DNA of 64,000 nucleotides from Myxococcales bacterium. Its GTDB lineage: Bacteria > Myxococcota_A > Polyangia > Haliangiales > Haliangiaceae. The notes beneath the pieces were generated by a model. It was not told the DNA's origin. It was given only the letters and a program-made list of their open reading frames with translations, and did no database searches. Location of the stretch: assembly GCA_016716835.1 (NCBI GenBank), contig JADJUW010000001.1:744001-808000 (forward strand), read 5' to 3'. The position numbers and the translations under genes were made by a program. This document shows, piece after piece, positions 1-10,440 of the stretch. Position 1 is the first letter of the stretch. Each line of letters begins with the position of its first letter.

Positions 1-1862
1 AGCAGCTGAACCGAAATCGTATTGAGGCTCTTGGCTAGCGCCGTGCGCAGCGTGACGGGCCCGTGAAATTTGCCGTCGTAGTTGGATGGCGTCCAGATGC
101 CGGTGGCCGTCGGCACCGCGATCGGGGCGTCGAACAGCACATCGATTTGGGTATGCCCCTTGCTGAGCGCGGCGCCGTAGATAAACGGCTTGATGGCCGA
201 GCCGATTTGCCGTTTGGCCTGCGTCACGCGATTAAACTGGCTGACTTGCCAGTCATAGCCGCCAACCATGGCGACGACGCGTCCGGTAGCGGGCTCGATC
301 GCGACCAGGGCGCCCTCGACGCTTGGCAACTGCGCAACGCGCACCGCGGTCGCGCGTTCGGCGTCTTCGGTGTCCGTTGGTAGCACCGGCGTCGCCTTGG
401 CCGGAGCGTCGTCAAGGTCAGGCGTGGGGGTGCCTTCAGCCGGCGCGGCGGCAGGACTTGTCGCGACGGCCCCAGGTGGCGGCACCAAGCGCACCAAGAT
501 GAGGTCGCCCGGTGCCAGGCGCACGCCCTTTGGTCCCCGCCACGCCAGCAGCGATTTTACGTCCGCGGCATCGACCGGCAGTTCCTTGCCGCCCAAGTCG
601 ACGACGACGCCGCGGGTGATATCCGTGACCATGGCGACATAGCGGGTGCCAAGCGTGAGCGATGGCGAGCTTGTGTCGGTCCATCGCATGCCCGGCGCAA
701 ACGGTCGATACGCAGGTTGATCAAACAGCGGCTTTTCGCCGTCGCTGACGCGGGCAATGGGGCCGCGAAATCCAAGCCTGCGGTCGAGCGCCTCGATGCC
801 CTCGCGGAGCGCGGCCTCGGCGGCGGCTTGCATGCGGGTATCTAGCGTCGTGTAAAAGCGCAGGCCGTTGTGAAACAGCACGTCGTTGCCAAATTTCGCC
901 GTGGCCTCCTGGCGCAGCGTCTCGACGAAGTAGGGCGCGGCGAGCGCGTTGAGGTCGGCGGTCTTGATGAGGCCTATGGGGGCGTCGCGCGCCGCGAGGA
1001 ATTCGGCGTCGCTGATGTAGCCATCCTGCAGCATGCGGTCGAGCACGTAGCGCTGGCGCTTGCGGGCGTCGGTGATGTTGCGATGCGGGGCGTATTCAGA
1101 CGGCGCGGCGACCAACCCGGCGAGCATGGCGGCTTCTGCGATGGTGAGGTTCTCGACGGTCTTGCCAAAGTACGCGGCGGCGGCGGCGGCGACGCCATAG
1201 GCGCCATTGCCGAGATAAATGTGATTGAGATAAATCGTCAAGATGTCGGCCTTAGACAACTCGCGCTCAACGCGCACGGCGAGGATGACCTCTTTGGCCT
1301 TGCGTCGATATTTTTGCCGCTTGGCCTCGGCCACGCGCGCCTCGCCCACAAGGCCGATGAGTTCTTGTTCTTCGCCGGCAAGGATGGTTTGCTTGATGAT
1401 TTGTTGGGTAAGGGTGGAGCCACCCTGGGTAATGCCGTCGCTCTTCAGATTCGCCCACGCCGCGCGGCCGATGCCAAAGATGTCAAAGCCGCCATGTTGC
1501 CAAAATCTGCGATCCTCGGCCGCGATAAAGGCGGCCGGCACATGCGACGGCATGCGATCGAGCGCGACGATGCGGCGATTTTGAATCGAGAAGCGACCGA
1601 TCAGCTCGCCGTCGCTGGACAACACGCTGCTGCCGCGGATGGGCTGATAGGAAACGAGCTGCGATAGATCGCTTGGCAGCGTGCGATTGACAAAGCGCAC
1701 GCCAAAGGCGGCGCCAGCGGCGCCAAGCGACAGCCCCCACAAGCATAACGCGCCAAGCAGCCGCATCAGCGAGAAGACGCGTGGCGGCCGGCGCTTACGC
1801 GGCGCGACCGCCGGCGGATCCGCGGGGTGGGCAGGTGAGGTCGCTGGCGCGGGGTTGCCCAT
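1..1862 (-). CDS. Class A penicillin-binding protein (PBP1A type), C-terminal end outside the window
   Basis: A bifunctional peptidoglycan synthase that polymerises lipid II (glycosyltransferase family 51) and would cross-link it (transpeptidase part, mostly beyond the left edge). Translating the minus strand from the ATG at 1862 gives a Pro/Arg-rich cytoplasmic tail, one membrane anchor (about residues 33-55), then GT51 hallmarks: EDRRFWQHGG with the catalytic Glu, GGSTLTQQ, a KEVILAVRVEREL stretch and YLNHIYLGNGAYGVA. The frame stays open to base 1, about 620 codons; the family is usually 700-850 residues, so the C-terminal part is missing. It is divergent from the TPR lipoprotein at 1883, only 20 bases away. 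The family assignment is firm; the exact start is less so. Confidence 0.9.
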   Translation of the reverse strand, partial: MGNPAPATSPAHPADPPAVAPRKRRPPRVFSLMRLLGALCLWGLSLGAAGAAFGVRFVNRTLPSDLSQLVSYQPIRGSSVLSSDGELIGRFSIQNRRIVALDRMPSHVPAAFIAAEDRRFWQHGGFDIFGIGRAAWANLKSDGITQGGSTLTQQIIKQTILAGEEQELIGLVGEARVAEAKRQKYRRKAKEVILAVRVERELSKADILTIYLNHIYLGNGAYGVAAAAAAYFGKTVENLTIAEAAMLAGLVAAPSEYAPHRNITDARKRQRYVLDRMLQDGYISDAEFLAARDAPIGLIKTADLNALAAPYFVETLRQEATAKFGNDVLFHNGLRFYTTLDTRMQAAAEAALREGIEALDRRLGFRGPIARVSDGEKPLFDQPAYRPFAPGMRWTDTSSPSLTLGTRYVAMVTDITRGVVVDLGGKELPVDAADVKSLLAWRGPKGVRLAPGDLILVRLVPPPGAVATSPAAAPAEGTPTPDLDDAPAKATPVLPTDTEDAERATAVRVAQLPSVEGALVAIEPATGRVVAMVGGYDWQVSQFNRVTQAKRQIGSAIKPFIYGAALSKGHTQIDVLFDAPIAVPTATGIWTPSNYDGKFHGPVTLRTALAKSLNTISVQL

Positions 1863-1882
1863 TGAGCGTATACTCAGCGTAC

Positions 1883-4573
1883 ATGGGTCGCCCCGCGTGC
1901 GCATCATTGCCGACCTGTCATCGCGCGGATGGCCTGCGCGCGCGGATCGCTGCGCGTCTTGGCGTAGGGCTGGCCATGCTTTGCGTGGTGGCGTGCGCTG
2001 GGCCGGCATCGAACGAGGCGAGCGTCGTCGCGCCGGCGGTGCCGAAGGTGGGGGAAGCCGCGCCCGCCGCGTCCCGCACAGTTGCGCGCGACGCCGTGCT
2101 GCCACCAATCGCACCACTCGATCGCCCCTTTATCGTCATGGCATGGGAGGCGCGTACCAGCGCACCAGGCCTTGACTGGGTCGCGATTGCCGGGCCGCTT
2201 GGCGTTGCCGAAGCCGTCGAGCGCGTGCTGGGGTGGACGCCGCGATACGGTGGCCTCGTCGTCGACGTGGCGGCGGGAACAACGGCGGCACAAGTTGCCG
2301 AGCGCGCGCGGGCAAGCGGCGCCAGCTATGTGTTTACCGGGTGGTATGATCGACCCAATTGGGCCTTCGCGGCTGGGTTGTCGCTGTGGCGGGTCGATGG
2401 CGTTGGCGCGGTGCAAATTGCCCAGGCCACCGCGAGCGGCCCCTTGGCCGATTCCCATCTTATTATGGCGCGCTTGCTCTCCGGCATCTTGCGCGAGGCG
2501 GGCATGCCGGTTGACCAGGCCACCGAGTCGCGGTTGTTGCAACCACTTACGCGCGACAACTATTCGCTCATGCTGACGGCGCGCGGGCTCAAAGGCGTCT
2601 TGGCAGGCCTGACACCGCAGAGCCACGCGCCGGTGCTCGCGGACTTGACGAAAGCAAGTCGCATTGATCCCACCAATGCCCTGATCATGAGGCTGCTGGG
2701 AGAATTCTGGCACCATGCCCAAGCGACGCCGGAGGCGCTCGCCGCGGCGGACCGCAGCATGGCGTTGGCGGCCGAGCTGGATCCAACCTATGGCGCCGCC
2801 GTCGTCGGTGCCGCCGCTGCGGCGGCCGCGCGCGGTGTGTGGCGCGACGCGGATCTCTTGTATGGCAAGGCGATCGCGTTGCGGCGGTGGGACCTCAGCG
2901 CGCGCGTCGGCTGGGCACGGGCGCGCATCGCCACCGAACGTTACGGCGATGCGATCGAGGCCTTGCTTGAGGTCAAGCGCGTGCGCCCCGAGTTGCTCGA
3001 GGCAAGGCGCTTGCTCGCAACCGCCTATGATGCGATCGGCGAGCTGGACGCCTTGGTGCAGGAATTGCTCGCGGTTGCGGCCTTGGCGCCCGGGGACGAG
3101 GCAACGCAGCTTGAGCTCGCGGCGGCGTACATTGCCGGCGGCGACATCGCGCGGGCCTCGGAAGCGCTCGCGCCACGCGCGGCCGGCGACGTGCCAATTT
3201 CGTTTAAGTTATGGATGGGTGACATGGCGCGGCACCTTGGGCGAGCCGGCGAAGCGATCTCCTGGTACGAGCAAGCGATCGTCAGCGATGCCGGGCCGGT
3301 GCGTCGTGCGGGGTTGCCGCCGTTGTTGCATCCGCGTGCGGTGTACGAACGGGCCATGTTGCGCGCGCGCGATGCCAGCGTGGAAGATGCAATGGTTGAG
3401 GCGGCGCTTGAAGACGTCGTGGCCATTCCCGAGCTCGCGTCACAGTCGCCGTGGATTCGCGCCGAGGCGGCGTTTTATCGCGGGCGCTTCGCGGCGGCGG
3501 CGGATGCCTTCGGCGAGGCGATCGCGCTCTATCCTGACGATCTAGACACGCGGTACAATCTGGTGTGGACGCTGCTTATGAACAAGACGCCCAAAGCCGC
3601 ACAGGTGGCCGCCGCCGCGGCGATTGCGCGCATGCCGGGGCAGGTCGACCTCGCCTATATTTTGGCGGCTAGCCACTTCCAAGCGGGCGAGGCGTCGCGC
3701 GCCCGCCAAGGGCTTACCGACGTGCTCGCGCTTGACCCGACGCATGTCGATGCCCAGCGCGCTGCCACGGCGATCGACAACGGGGCGCCGATGCTCGCGC
3801 ACGGTGGGCTGCGGCCGCATCGCGCCTTTACCGACGTTGTCCTCGCGCAACGCGAAATCGAACAAGTCATCGCCGGGCGCAAGGCGCGCGATGGCGTGCG
3901 CGGCGCGTGGTTCGCCGCCTCGCGCGACATCCTAACCGTGCTTGGCCGGCTGCCGCTTTCGGAAACCCGACGCGTACGCCGATGCCCCGCCGCCAACGTT
4001 GCGCAGTTGCTCGCGCGGCAACGCGAGCTCGAGCGGCACTACTTGCAGCTTGGCGTCGATCTGCAACGGCTGGAGACCAAGATCGAAAATGCGCGCCTCT
4101 TCGGGGATGTCGAATTCTTATCGCGGTTCGCACGGCTGCGCGCCGACGAAGTCGTTGCGGGCGTGCCCCAGGCCGAACTCGACCTGCGCGAGATGTGGTT
4201 TACGCGCGACGTGCTGGTGGCCGGCGAACTTGCGGCGGCAGGCTGCACGGCCACCGTGCTCGCCGCGGCGTACGATCCCTCGCGGCGGCAGGCGCCTCCT
4301 TTGCCAATCGCGCCGACGCCCAAGCCGACGAGCATTGCGGCGACGGTGATTACCTTTTTTGTCGATAACCGCGGCTGTCCTGATGTCGTCGAGGTAACCG
4401 TCGACGGGCTCGCCATCGGCCGCGTCGAGCCAAGCGTGGTGCGAGGGTTTTCCTCAAACGCCGGCGGCCATACGGTGTGCCTCACGGGTCCGGGGGTCGC
4501 GTGCGGCGTGCAGGGCACGGTGCGCGAGGTGTATCTTCACGATGGCCTAACCATTGGCATGCGCTGCCCATAG
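1883..4573 (+). CDS. TPR-repeat lipoprotein, unknown function
   Basis: About 896 residues. The ATG at 1883 is chosen because it puts a hydrophobic stretch with lipobox (VVAC) near the N-terminus; an open frame upstream would run back into the divergent penicillin-binding protein gene. After the predicted lipid-anchor Cys comes a region with a family-of-its-own look (about 60-220), then many alternating Ala/Leu/Tyr-rich helices typical of tetratricopeptide repeats (about 230-660), e.g. blocks starting with ASRIDPTNALIMRLLGEF and DLDTRYNLVWTLLMNKTPKA. The last part (about 700-890) contains a basic coiled segment and a short beta-rich Cys-containing end. Probably a protein-protein scaffold at the outer membrane or periplasm. 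No enzyme motif was seen. Confidence 0.7.
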   Translation: MGRPACASLPTCHRADGLRARIAARLGVGLAMLCVVACAGPASNEASVVAPAVPKVGEAAPAASRTVARDAVLPPIAPLDRPFIVMAWEARTSAPGLDWVAIAGPLGVAEAVERVLGWTPRYGGLVVDVAAGTTAAQVAERARASGASYVFTGWYDRPNWAFAAGLSLWRVDGVGAVQIAQATASGPLADSHLIMARLLSGILREAGMPVDQATESRLLQPLTRDNYSLMLTARGLKGVLAGLTPQSHAPVLADLTKASRIDPTNALIMRLLGEFWHHAQATPEALAAADRSMALAAELDPTYGAAVVGAAAAAAARGVWRDADLLYGKAIALRRWDLSARVGWARARIATERYGDAIEALLEVKRVRPELLEARRLLATAYDAIGELDALVQELLAVAALAPGDEATQLELAAAYIAGGDIARASEALAPRAAGDVPISFKLWMGDMARHLGRAGEAISWYEQAIVSDAGPVRRAGLPPLLHPRAVYERAMLRARDASVEDAMVEAALEDVVAIPELASQSPWIRAEAAFYRGRFAAAADAFGEAIALYPDDLDTRYNLVWTLLMNKTPKAAQVAAAAAIARMPGQVDLAYILAASHFQAGEASRARQGLTDVLALDPTHVDAQRAATAIDNGAPMLAHGGLRPHRAFTDVVLAQREIEQVIAGRKARDGVRGAWFAASRDILTVLGRLPLSETRRVRRCPAANVAQLLARQRELERHYLQLGVDLQRLETKIENARLFGDVEFLSRFARLRADEVVAGVPQAELDLREMWFTRDVLVAGELAAAGCTATVLAAAYDPSRRQAPPLPIAPTPKPTSIAATVITFFVDNRGCPDVVEVTVDGLAIGRVEPSVVRGFSSNAGGHTVCLTGPGVACGVQGTVREVYLHDGLTIGMRCP

Positions 4574-4604
4574 CCCGCCTGCATTTGTTTGCTACGATAC
4601 GTCG

Positions 4605-5540
4605 ATGTCGGTGCCGGCCTTGACCTTTGCCACGCCGCGCAAGCTGCCGTCGCCTGGCAAGCTGACCGGCCGGGTCGTCGTGCTTGACGTCGCCTTTGCG
4701 GCCAACATCAGCGCGTCCGTTTCATACGAGGCGATCACCAAGCCCTTCCTCGCCAAGCTCGGCGCGCGGCTGGCGGCGTGGGTCGATCACCACGACCACG
4801 AACGTCATGTCGACTATGCCGATGACGATCGGTTCGTGCTCGCGACCAAGGCGGCGCACGGCGCGTGCCCCGAGATGATAACCCCCGCGCTGGTGTCACG
4901 GATTGGCCCCGTCGACACCATCATGTGCCACGTCGACCTCGATGGCCTTTACGCCGCCGCGAAATGGATCTTGGGTGGGCAAGAGCCGTATGCGGGCGCG
5001 GATGCCGATGCCTATGCGGTGGATACGCGCCTGGGCGTGCCCTCGGCCATCGCCATGACAATAGACAACGCGTTGCGCGCGCGTTTTCGCGACGATGAGC
5101 TCAAGCGGTCGGTGGTCCATTTCTTGATCGGCGGACAGGCGGCCGGCGTGCATCGCGATCGCATCGACGAGGCCAGCGCGGAATTTGCCGCGCGTGCCGC
5201 AGGCACCGCACAGTTGGCGGCGCGATACGTCGTGCGTGGCCGCGTCGCCTATCTCGACGCCACCAGCAAGTCGGCGGTGGCGTACGACAAGACCGATTTG
5301 TTGCTGGCTGGGCAAACGATGGCGCCGGTGGCGATGGTGCGAGATTCGGGTCAGCTCGCGATTGCCGCGGCGTTTGCGTCGGGCTGGGACTTCGTGTCGC
5401 TGCTAGGACTGGCCGGCGGCATGCCGACGCGCATCTCAATTCCCGACCAGCGGCTCACCGAGGCCCTGGAGAAAATCAACAGCGCACCGCTGCCGACGCC
5501 ACGCTCCGCGGCAGCGACCCCAGAGGCGGATGAGACATGA
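4605..5540 (+). CDS. DHH-like phosphoesterase family protein (putative)
   Basis: A 311-residue soluble protein. It shows an acidic early strand (VVVLDVAF), then WVDHHDHERHVDY, which resembles the DHH metal-binding motif, and later CHVDLDGLYAAAKW, which resembles the HxDxDG element. Near the C-terminus is a Gly-rich LLGLAGGMPTRISIP stretch that could be a degenerate DHHA1-like substrate loop. DHH proteins hydrolyse small nucleotides, oligonucleotides or pyrophosphate using two metal ions; which substrate applies here cannot be told. The start at 4605 avoids overlap with the upstream TPR gene. The stop codon overlaps the next start (ATGA), so it is translationally coupled to the serine acetyltransferase. 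Confidence 0.5.
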   Translation: MSVPALTFATPRKLPSPGKLTGRVVVLDVAFAANISASVSYEAITKPFLAKLGARLAAWVDHHDHERHVDYADDDRFVLATKAAHGACPEMITPALVSRIGPVDTIMCHVDLDGLYAAAKWILGGQEPYAGADADAYAVDTRLGVPSAIAMTIDNALRARFRDDELKRSVVHFLIGGQAAGVHRDRIDEASAEFAARAAGTAQLAARYVVRGRVAYLDATSKSAVAYDKTDLLLAGQTMAPVAMVRDSGQLAIAAAFASGWDFVSLLGLAGGMPTRISIPDQRLTEALEKINSAPLPTPRSAAATPEADET

Positions 5541-6433
5541 AGCAACCAACGAACCATGACGACGTGATCGAGGCGCTGCTCGCCGGCGCTGATGCCTGCG
5601 CGAGCCAGCAACGGGCAACCGCATGCAAGCTGCCCTCGCCGGCGGCGATCGAGCGCTGCCTGCAATTCACGCGACAACTATTTTTCCCGCGGCTGGCCGC
5701 CGACGCCCATGGCCTGACCGATCCTAAGCCCGCGATGCAGGCGGCGATCCGCGAGCTGCGCGAGGTCTTGGTGCACGAAGTCGGCGTCGCGGCCATGATG
5801 AATGCCGCCGCCACGGCGCGCGCAGAGGCGATGGCGCACGCCGCCCGCGTCGTCGACGACCTAATTAGGGGCTTGCCCGAGCTGCAGCGCCGGATCGGCC
5901 TTGACCTTGTCGCGGCCTTGGGTGGCGATCCGGCGGCCGCCAACAAAGACGAGATCTTGCTTTGCTACCCCGGGCTACAGGCGGTGATGGTGCACCGCAT
6001 CGCCCATGCCCTATGGCAAGCCGGGGTGCCGCTCATCCCGCGGCTCATGGCTGAAATATCTCACGCCAAGACCGGCATCGACATTCATCCCGGCGCCGCG
6101 ATTGGCGACGCATTTTTTATCGACCATGGCACCGGCGTGGTGATTGGCGAGACCACCGTGATTGGTAATTCGGTGCGCATCTATCAGGGGGTTACATTGG
6201 GCGCCTTGAGCGTGCCGGTGATTGCCGCCGACAAGCTTGTGGGGCTCAGCGAACGCCCACGCGGACCCAAGCGTCACCCTACATTGGGTGACAATGTCGT
6301 TGTTTACGCGGGGGCAACCATCTTGGGCGGCAAGACCCTCATCGGCAGCGGCGCGGTGATCGGCGGCAACGCATGGGTGACGTCGTCGGTGCCCGCGGGC
6401 GCGACCGTTGTTGGCGTTCACGGCGGGCGCTAA
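5537..6433 (+). CDS. cysE: Serine O-acetyltransferase
   Basis: Transfers acetyl from acetyl-CoA to serine to make O-acetylserine, the precursor of cysteine. The protein has 298 residues: an alpha-helical N-terminal half, then the characteristic catalytic and left-handed beta-helix block with SHAKTGIDIHPGAAIGD, FIDHGTGVVIGETTVIG and IYQGVTLGALS (hexapeptide repeats; the conserved Asp-His of the active site is in FIDHGTG). The length is longer than the short EpsC form and close to plant/bacterial SAT forms. It overlaps the preceding DHH-like gene by four bases, suggesting one transcript. The C-terminus (VVGVHGGR) lacks an obvious terminal Ile tail for binding cysteine synthase. Confidence 0.9.
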   Translation: MKQPTNHDDVIEALLAGADACASQQRATACKLPSPAAIERCLQFTRQLFFPRLAADAHGLTDPKPAMQAAIRELREVLVHEVGVAAMMNAAATARAEAMAHAARVVDDLIRGLPELQRRIGLDLVAALGGDPAAANKDEILLCYPGLQAVMVHRIAHALWQAGVPLIPRLMAEISHAKTGIDIHPGAAIGDAFFIDHGTGVVIGETTVIGNSVRIYQGVTLGALSVPVIAADKLVGLSERPRGPKRHPTLGDNVVVYAGATILGGKTLIGSGAVIGGNAWVTSSVPAGATVVGVHGGR

Positions 6434-6498
6434 GCCTTTGTTTTTGGTGCGCGCGCGATGGCGTAGCTCTCTGGTAGCCGTGTTAGCCTTGTAAGCTG

Positions 6499-7980
6499 AT
6501 GGCGCAACAACCCGGTGGTGGGCTGCCAAGCGGGGCCGACGAGCTCGAGCGGCCGCGGACGATATCGCGTCACCGCTATGTCGCGCCAGATCTGGCGCCC
6601 CCCGGCGGGCGAGACAAATCGCTCGACGCGCGCAAACGCATCGGCCGCTACGAAATTATCAAGCTGCTCGGCAAGGGTGCCATGGGCCAGGTCTTCCAAG
6701 GCCGCGATCCACTGCTCGACCGCATCGTCGCGATCAAGACCATCGTCGCGCCGCAGAATGCCGTCCGCCGCGGCAAGACGTCGTACCTGGAGCGGTTTCA
6801 ACGCGAGGCGCGCGCGGCCGCTAAGATGCAGCATCCGTCGATCGTCACGATCTTTGATATTGGCGTCGATGAGGATGCCGAGACGCCGTTCATGGTGCTC
6901 GAATACCTGCCAGGCGAGTCGCTAGCGGACCGCCTCGATCGCGTGCGCATCCCCTTGGCGCGATGCGTGCAAATCGGGCTGGACCTGGCCTCGGCGCTGG
7001 CCTTTGCGCATAAAGAGCGCATTGTCCATCGCGACGTCAAGCCGGCGAATGTGCTGCACGCCGGGGAAAATCGCTGGAAGCTTGCGGACTTTGGCATCGC
7101 GCGGCTGCCTGATTCCGATCTAACGCAGGTCGGTATTTTTATGGGGACACCGGGCTACGCGCCCCCCGAGGCCATTCGCGAGGGTCGCTACACGGCGCAG
7201 GCCGACGTGTTTGCATGGGGCGCGGTGCTCTACGAATTGTTTTGCGGCCGCATCGCGTATGAAGGCCCCGACACCAAGACCACCAACGGCTATGTGCTCA
7301 AGGGTGATGCGCCGCCGCCAACGCGCCATGATCCGTCGATCCCGATGCCGCTGGTCGAGGTGGTGATGAAGTCGCTGGCACCCAACGCGAGTGAGCGATT
7401 TCGCGACGCCGTGGAGATGGAGCAAGCCCTGCGCGAGGCGTGGGATCTGTGCCTGCGACGCGGGCTGGTGCCGGCCACGGCGTTGACGGCGGAGGAGGTA
7501 ACGCACGACAAGGTGCGCGGCCCGTTTCACCTCGCGCCTGCTGCGCCCTGTGGCGGCGCGAACGCGAGCCCACAGGCGAGTCCCCCCGCGCGCCCGCCGG
7601 CCAAGCCGCCCGCGCCCGCACCGATGGCCGCGACAGCGCCAAGGCGGGAGCCGCCGCCTGAGGATGACGACGATCAAGCGACCCGCATCATGTATCGACC
7701 GGACGCTGCGGCGCCTGCGGCCCGCCCGGTGCCCATGGCCGCACCGCTCGTCGCAAGCCAAGGACAAAGCCGAAGTGGCGCCCTTGCCAGCCTCGACAGG
7801 TTGCCGCCGGTCGCGCCCGTGCTTGGCGGTCGTCACGACGATCCGACGAGCGTCGACAAGCTGCCGCCGCGCGCAATGAAAGCGCCGCGCCGAGGCTTTC
7901 CGTGGTTTTGGCTTTTGCTGTTCGTGCTGCTCGCGGCGCTTGGCGCGGCGGTTACGGTGCTGGTCAAGCTCGGCCTTTAG
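6499..7980 (+). CDS. Membrane-anchored Ser/Thr protein kinase (Hanks/PknB type)
   Basis: 493 residues. The kinase domain spans about residues 51-315: Gly-rich loop LLGKGAMGQVF, ATP-binding Lys in VAIK (80), catalytic loop HRDVKPAN (177-184), metal-binding DFG (197-199) and the activation segment ending in GTPGYAPPE. All key residues are present, so an active kinase is expected. A long Pro/Ala-rich linker (about 345-460) follows, and a single membrane span (about 469-491) closes the protein with almost no external part. The type is common in Myxococcota. It sits between cysE and the lipA-lpd pair with no coupled gene, so its substrates are unknown. Confidence 0.88.
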   Translation: MAQQPGGGLPSGADELERPRTISRHRYVAPDLAPPGGRDKSLDARKRIGRYEIIKLLGKGAMGQVFQGRDPLLDRIVAIKTIVAPQNAVRRGKTSYLERFQREARAAAKMQHPSIVTIFDIGVDEDAETPFMVLEYLPGESLADRLDRVRIPLARCVQIGLDLASALAFAHKERIVHRDVKPANVLHAGENRWKLADFGIARLPDSDLTQVGIFMGTPGYAPPEAIREGRYTAQADVFAWGAVLYELFCGRIAYEGPDTKTTNGYVLKGDAPPPTRHDPSIPMPLVEVVMKSLAPNASERFRDAVEMEQALREAWDLCLRRGLVPATALTAEEVTHDKVRGPFHLAPAAPCGGANASPQASPPARPPAKPPAPAPMAATAPRREPPPEDDDDQATRIMYRPDAAAPAARPVPMAAPLVASQGQSRSGALASLDRLPPVAPVLGGRHDDPTSVDKLPPRAMKAPRRGFPWFWLLLFVLLAALGAAVTVLVKLGL

Positions 7981-8003
7981 CCGTTCGCGGCTGATCGGTA
8001 GCT

Positions 8004-8942
<939 letters not shown>

Positions 8943-8985
8943 GGTGGCGGTTTACTCCGGGTACGGCAAAAAAGCCACCGCGTTT

Positions 8986-10404
8986 TCAGAGATGTATGGC
9001 ATGGCCGAGCGCGGCCTCGGTGGCCTCTTTGAGCGCCTCGGCAAATGTTGGGTGCGCGTGCACCGTGTGCAGCAGGCTCTCGGCGTTGACCTCGGTGGTC
9101 TTGGCGAGCGTCATCTCGCCGATGAGGTCGGTGACCGCGGGGCCGATCAGATGTGCGCCGACGAGCTCGCCGGTTTCGGCGTGCCACAGCGTTTTGACAA
9201 ATCCCGGGTATTCGCCGGCGGCCATGGTCTTGCCCAGCGGCTTAAACGGAAACTTGCCGATGCGTAAGGGAATGCCGGCGTCTTTGGCCGCGGCTTCGGT
9301 CATGCCGACGGAGGCGACCTCGGGATGACAATAGGTGCAGGCCGGGATGGCGTGATAGGGCACCGGTTTTGGTGCAAGGCCCGCGAGATATTCCGCGACA
9401 AACACGCCTTCGGCGCTCGCCGTATGCGCGAGCCCGCGGCCGATGACGTCGCCGATGGCATAGATGCCGTCGGCGGCGCGCAACGCGTCGTCGACGACGA
9501 TGAAGCCGCGCGACGTAGAAATCCCGTGCGCCTCAAGCCCCAAATTTTCCGTGTTAGCAACCACGCCCACGGCGACGAGCAGCGCATCGGCAACGAGCGT
9601 GCTCGCCGCGCCGCCCTCGCGCGCCTCGAGCGCAAGGGTGACATCGGAGGCGCTCGCGGTGGCGCTGAGGAGCTTGGTGTTAAGCGCCAGCGCGATGCCG
9701 CGCTTGGCAAAGGCGCGGCCGAGCTCGGCGGATACCTCCGCGTCCTCGCGCGGCACCAGTCGCGGCTCAAACTCGACAATGGTTACCTCGGTACCAAGCG
9801 CGCGGTAAAATGACGCGAACTCGACGCCGATCGCGCCGGCGCCGAGCACGGCCAGCCGCTTAGGTTGCGCCGGCATCGTCATCGCGCGCCGGTAATCGAT
9901 AATGCGAGCGTCATCAAAAGCTGCGCCGGGCATCGGGCGCGCGCGTGCGCCGGTAGCGACGAGCACGTGCTTAGCCGCGTAGGTGAGTGCGCTACCGTCG
10001 GCGCCCTGCACCGACACGCGATGCGGTTGCCAGACGCCGCTGCGCGCGAGCAGCGTGGCGGTGCCGGCAATGTGGGTGATGTTGTTCTTCTTGAATAAAA
10101 ATGCAACGCCCTTGGAAATCTTGCTCGAGATGTCGCGGCTGCGCACAATGATCGCTGCGAAGTCAGCTTCGACGCCGCTCGCCTTGAGGCCAAACTCGGC
10201 GGCGCGGTGCATGAGCTCAAAGACCTCGGCTGAGCGCAGCAGCGCCTTGGTGGGGATGCAGCCCCAGTTAAGGCAAATACCGCCGAGGCCCTCGCGCTCG
10301 ACGCAGGCGACGCGAAGGCCAAGCTGCGAGGCGCGGATCGCCGCGACGTACCCACCAGGGCCGGCGCCGATCACAATTAAATCAAACTGATTGTCGGTCG
10401 TCAT
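8986..10404 (-). CDS. lpdA: Dihydrolipoamide dehydrogenase (E3)
   Basis: Flavoprotein that reoxidises dihydrolipoyl groups of 2-oxoacid dehydrogenase complexes with NAD+. 472 residues from the ATG at 10404, which begins just before the FAD-binding strand (LIVIGAGPGGYVAA). The redox disulfide is in GGICLNWGCIPTKALL, the NAD-binding fold has VLGAGAIGVEFAS, and the C-terminal dimer domain ends with the catalytic His-Glu pair in HAHPTFAEAL. An open frame extends 74 codons further upstream but runs into the divergent kinase gene and has no homologous look. It forms a pair with lipA and serves the pyruvate dehydrogenase genes at 15975-19436. Confidence 0.96.
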   Translation of the reverse strand: MTTDNQFDLIVIGAGPGGYVAAIRASQLGLRVACVEREGLGGICLNWGCIPTKALLRSAEVFELMHRAAEFGLKASGVEADFAAIIVRSRDISSKISKGVAFLFKKNNITHIAGTATLLARSGVWQPHRVSVQGADGSALTYAAKHVLVATGARARPMPGAAFDDARIIDYRRAMTMPAQPKRLAVLGAGAIGVEFASFYRALGTEVTIVEFEPRLVPREDAEVSAELGRAFAKRGIALALNTKLLSATASASDVTLALEAREGGAASTLVADALLVAVGVVANTENLGLEAHGISTSRGFIVVDDALRAADGIYAIGDVIGRGLAHTASAEGVFVAEYLAGLAPKPVPYHAIPACTYCHPEVASVGMTEAAAKDAGIPLRIGKFPFKPLGKTMAAGEYPGFVKTLWHAETGELVGAHLIGPAVTDLIGEMTLAKTTEVNAESLLHTVHAHPTFAEALKEATEAALGHAIHL

Positions 10405-10440
10405 AGGCAGTGGCGACCGTACCACTGTACGATCGCAAGG

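Noticed and set aside
870..1667. 265-residue plus-strand open frame.
   Set aside because: It is antisense to the penicillin-binding protein, whose motifs are unambiguous.
1781..1882. Longer N-terminus of the TPR lipoprotein from 1781.
   Set aside because: It would overlap the start of the divergent penicillin-binding protein and puts the lipobox 70 residues in.
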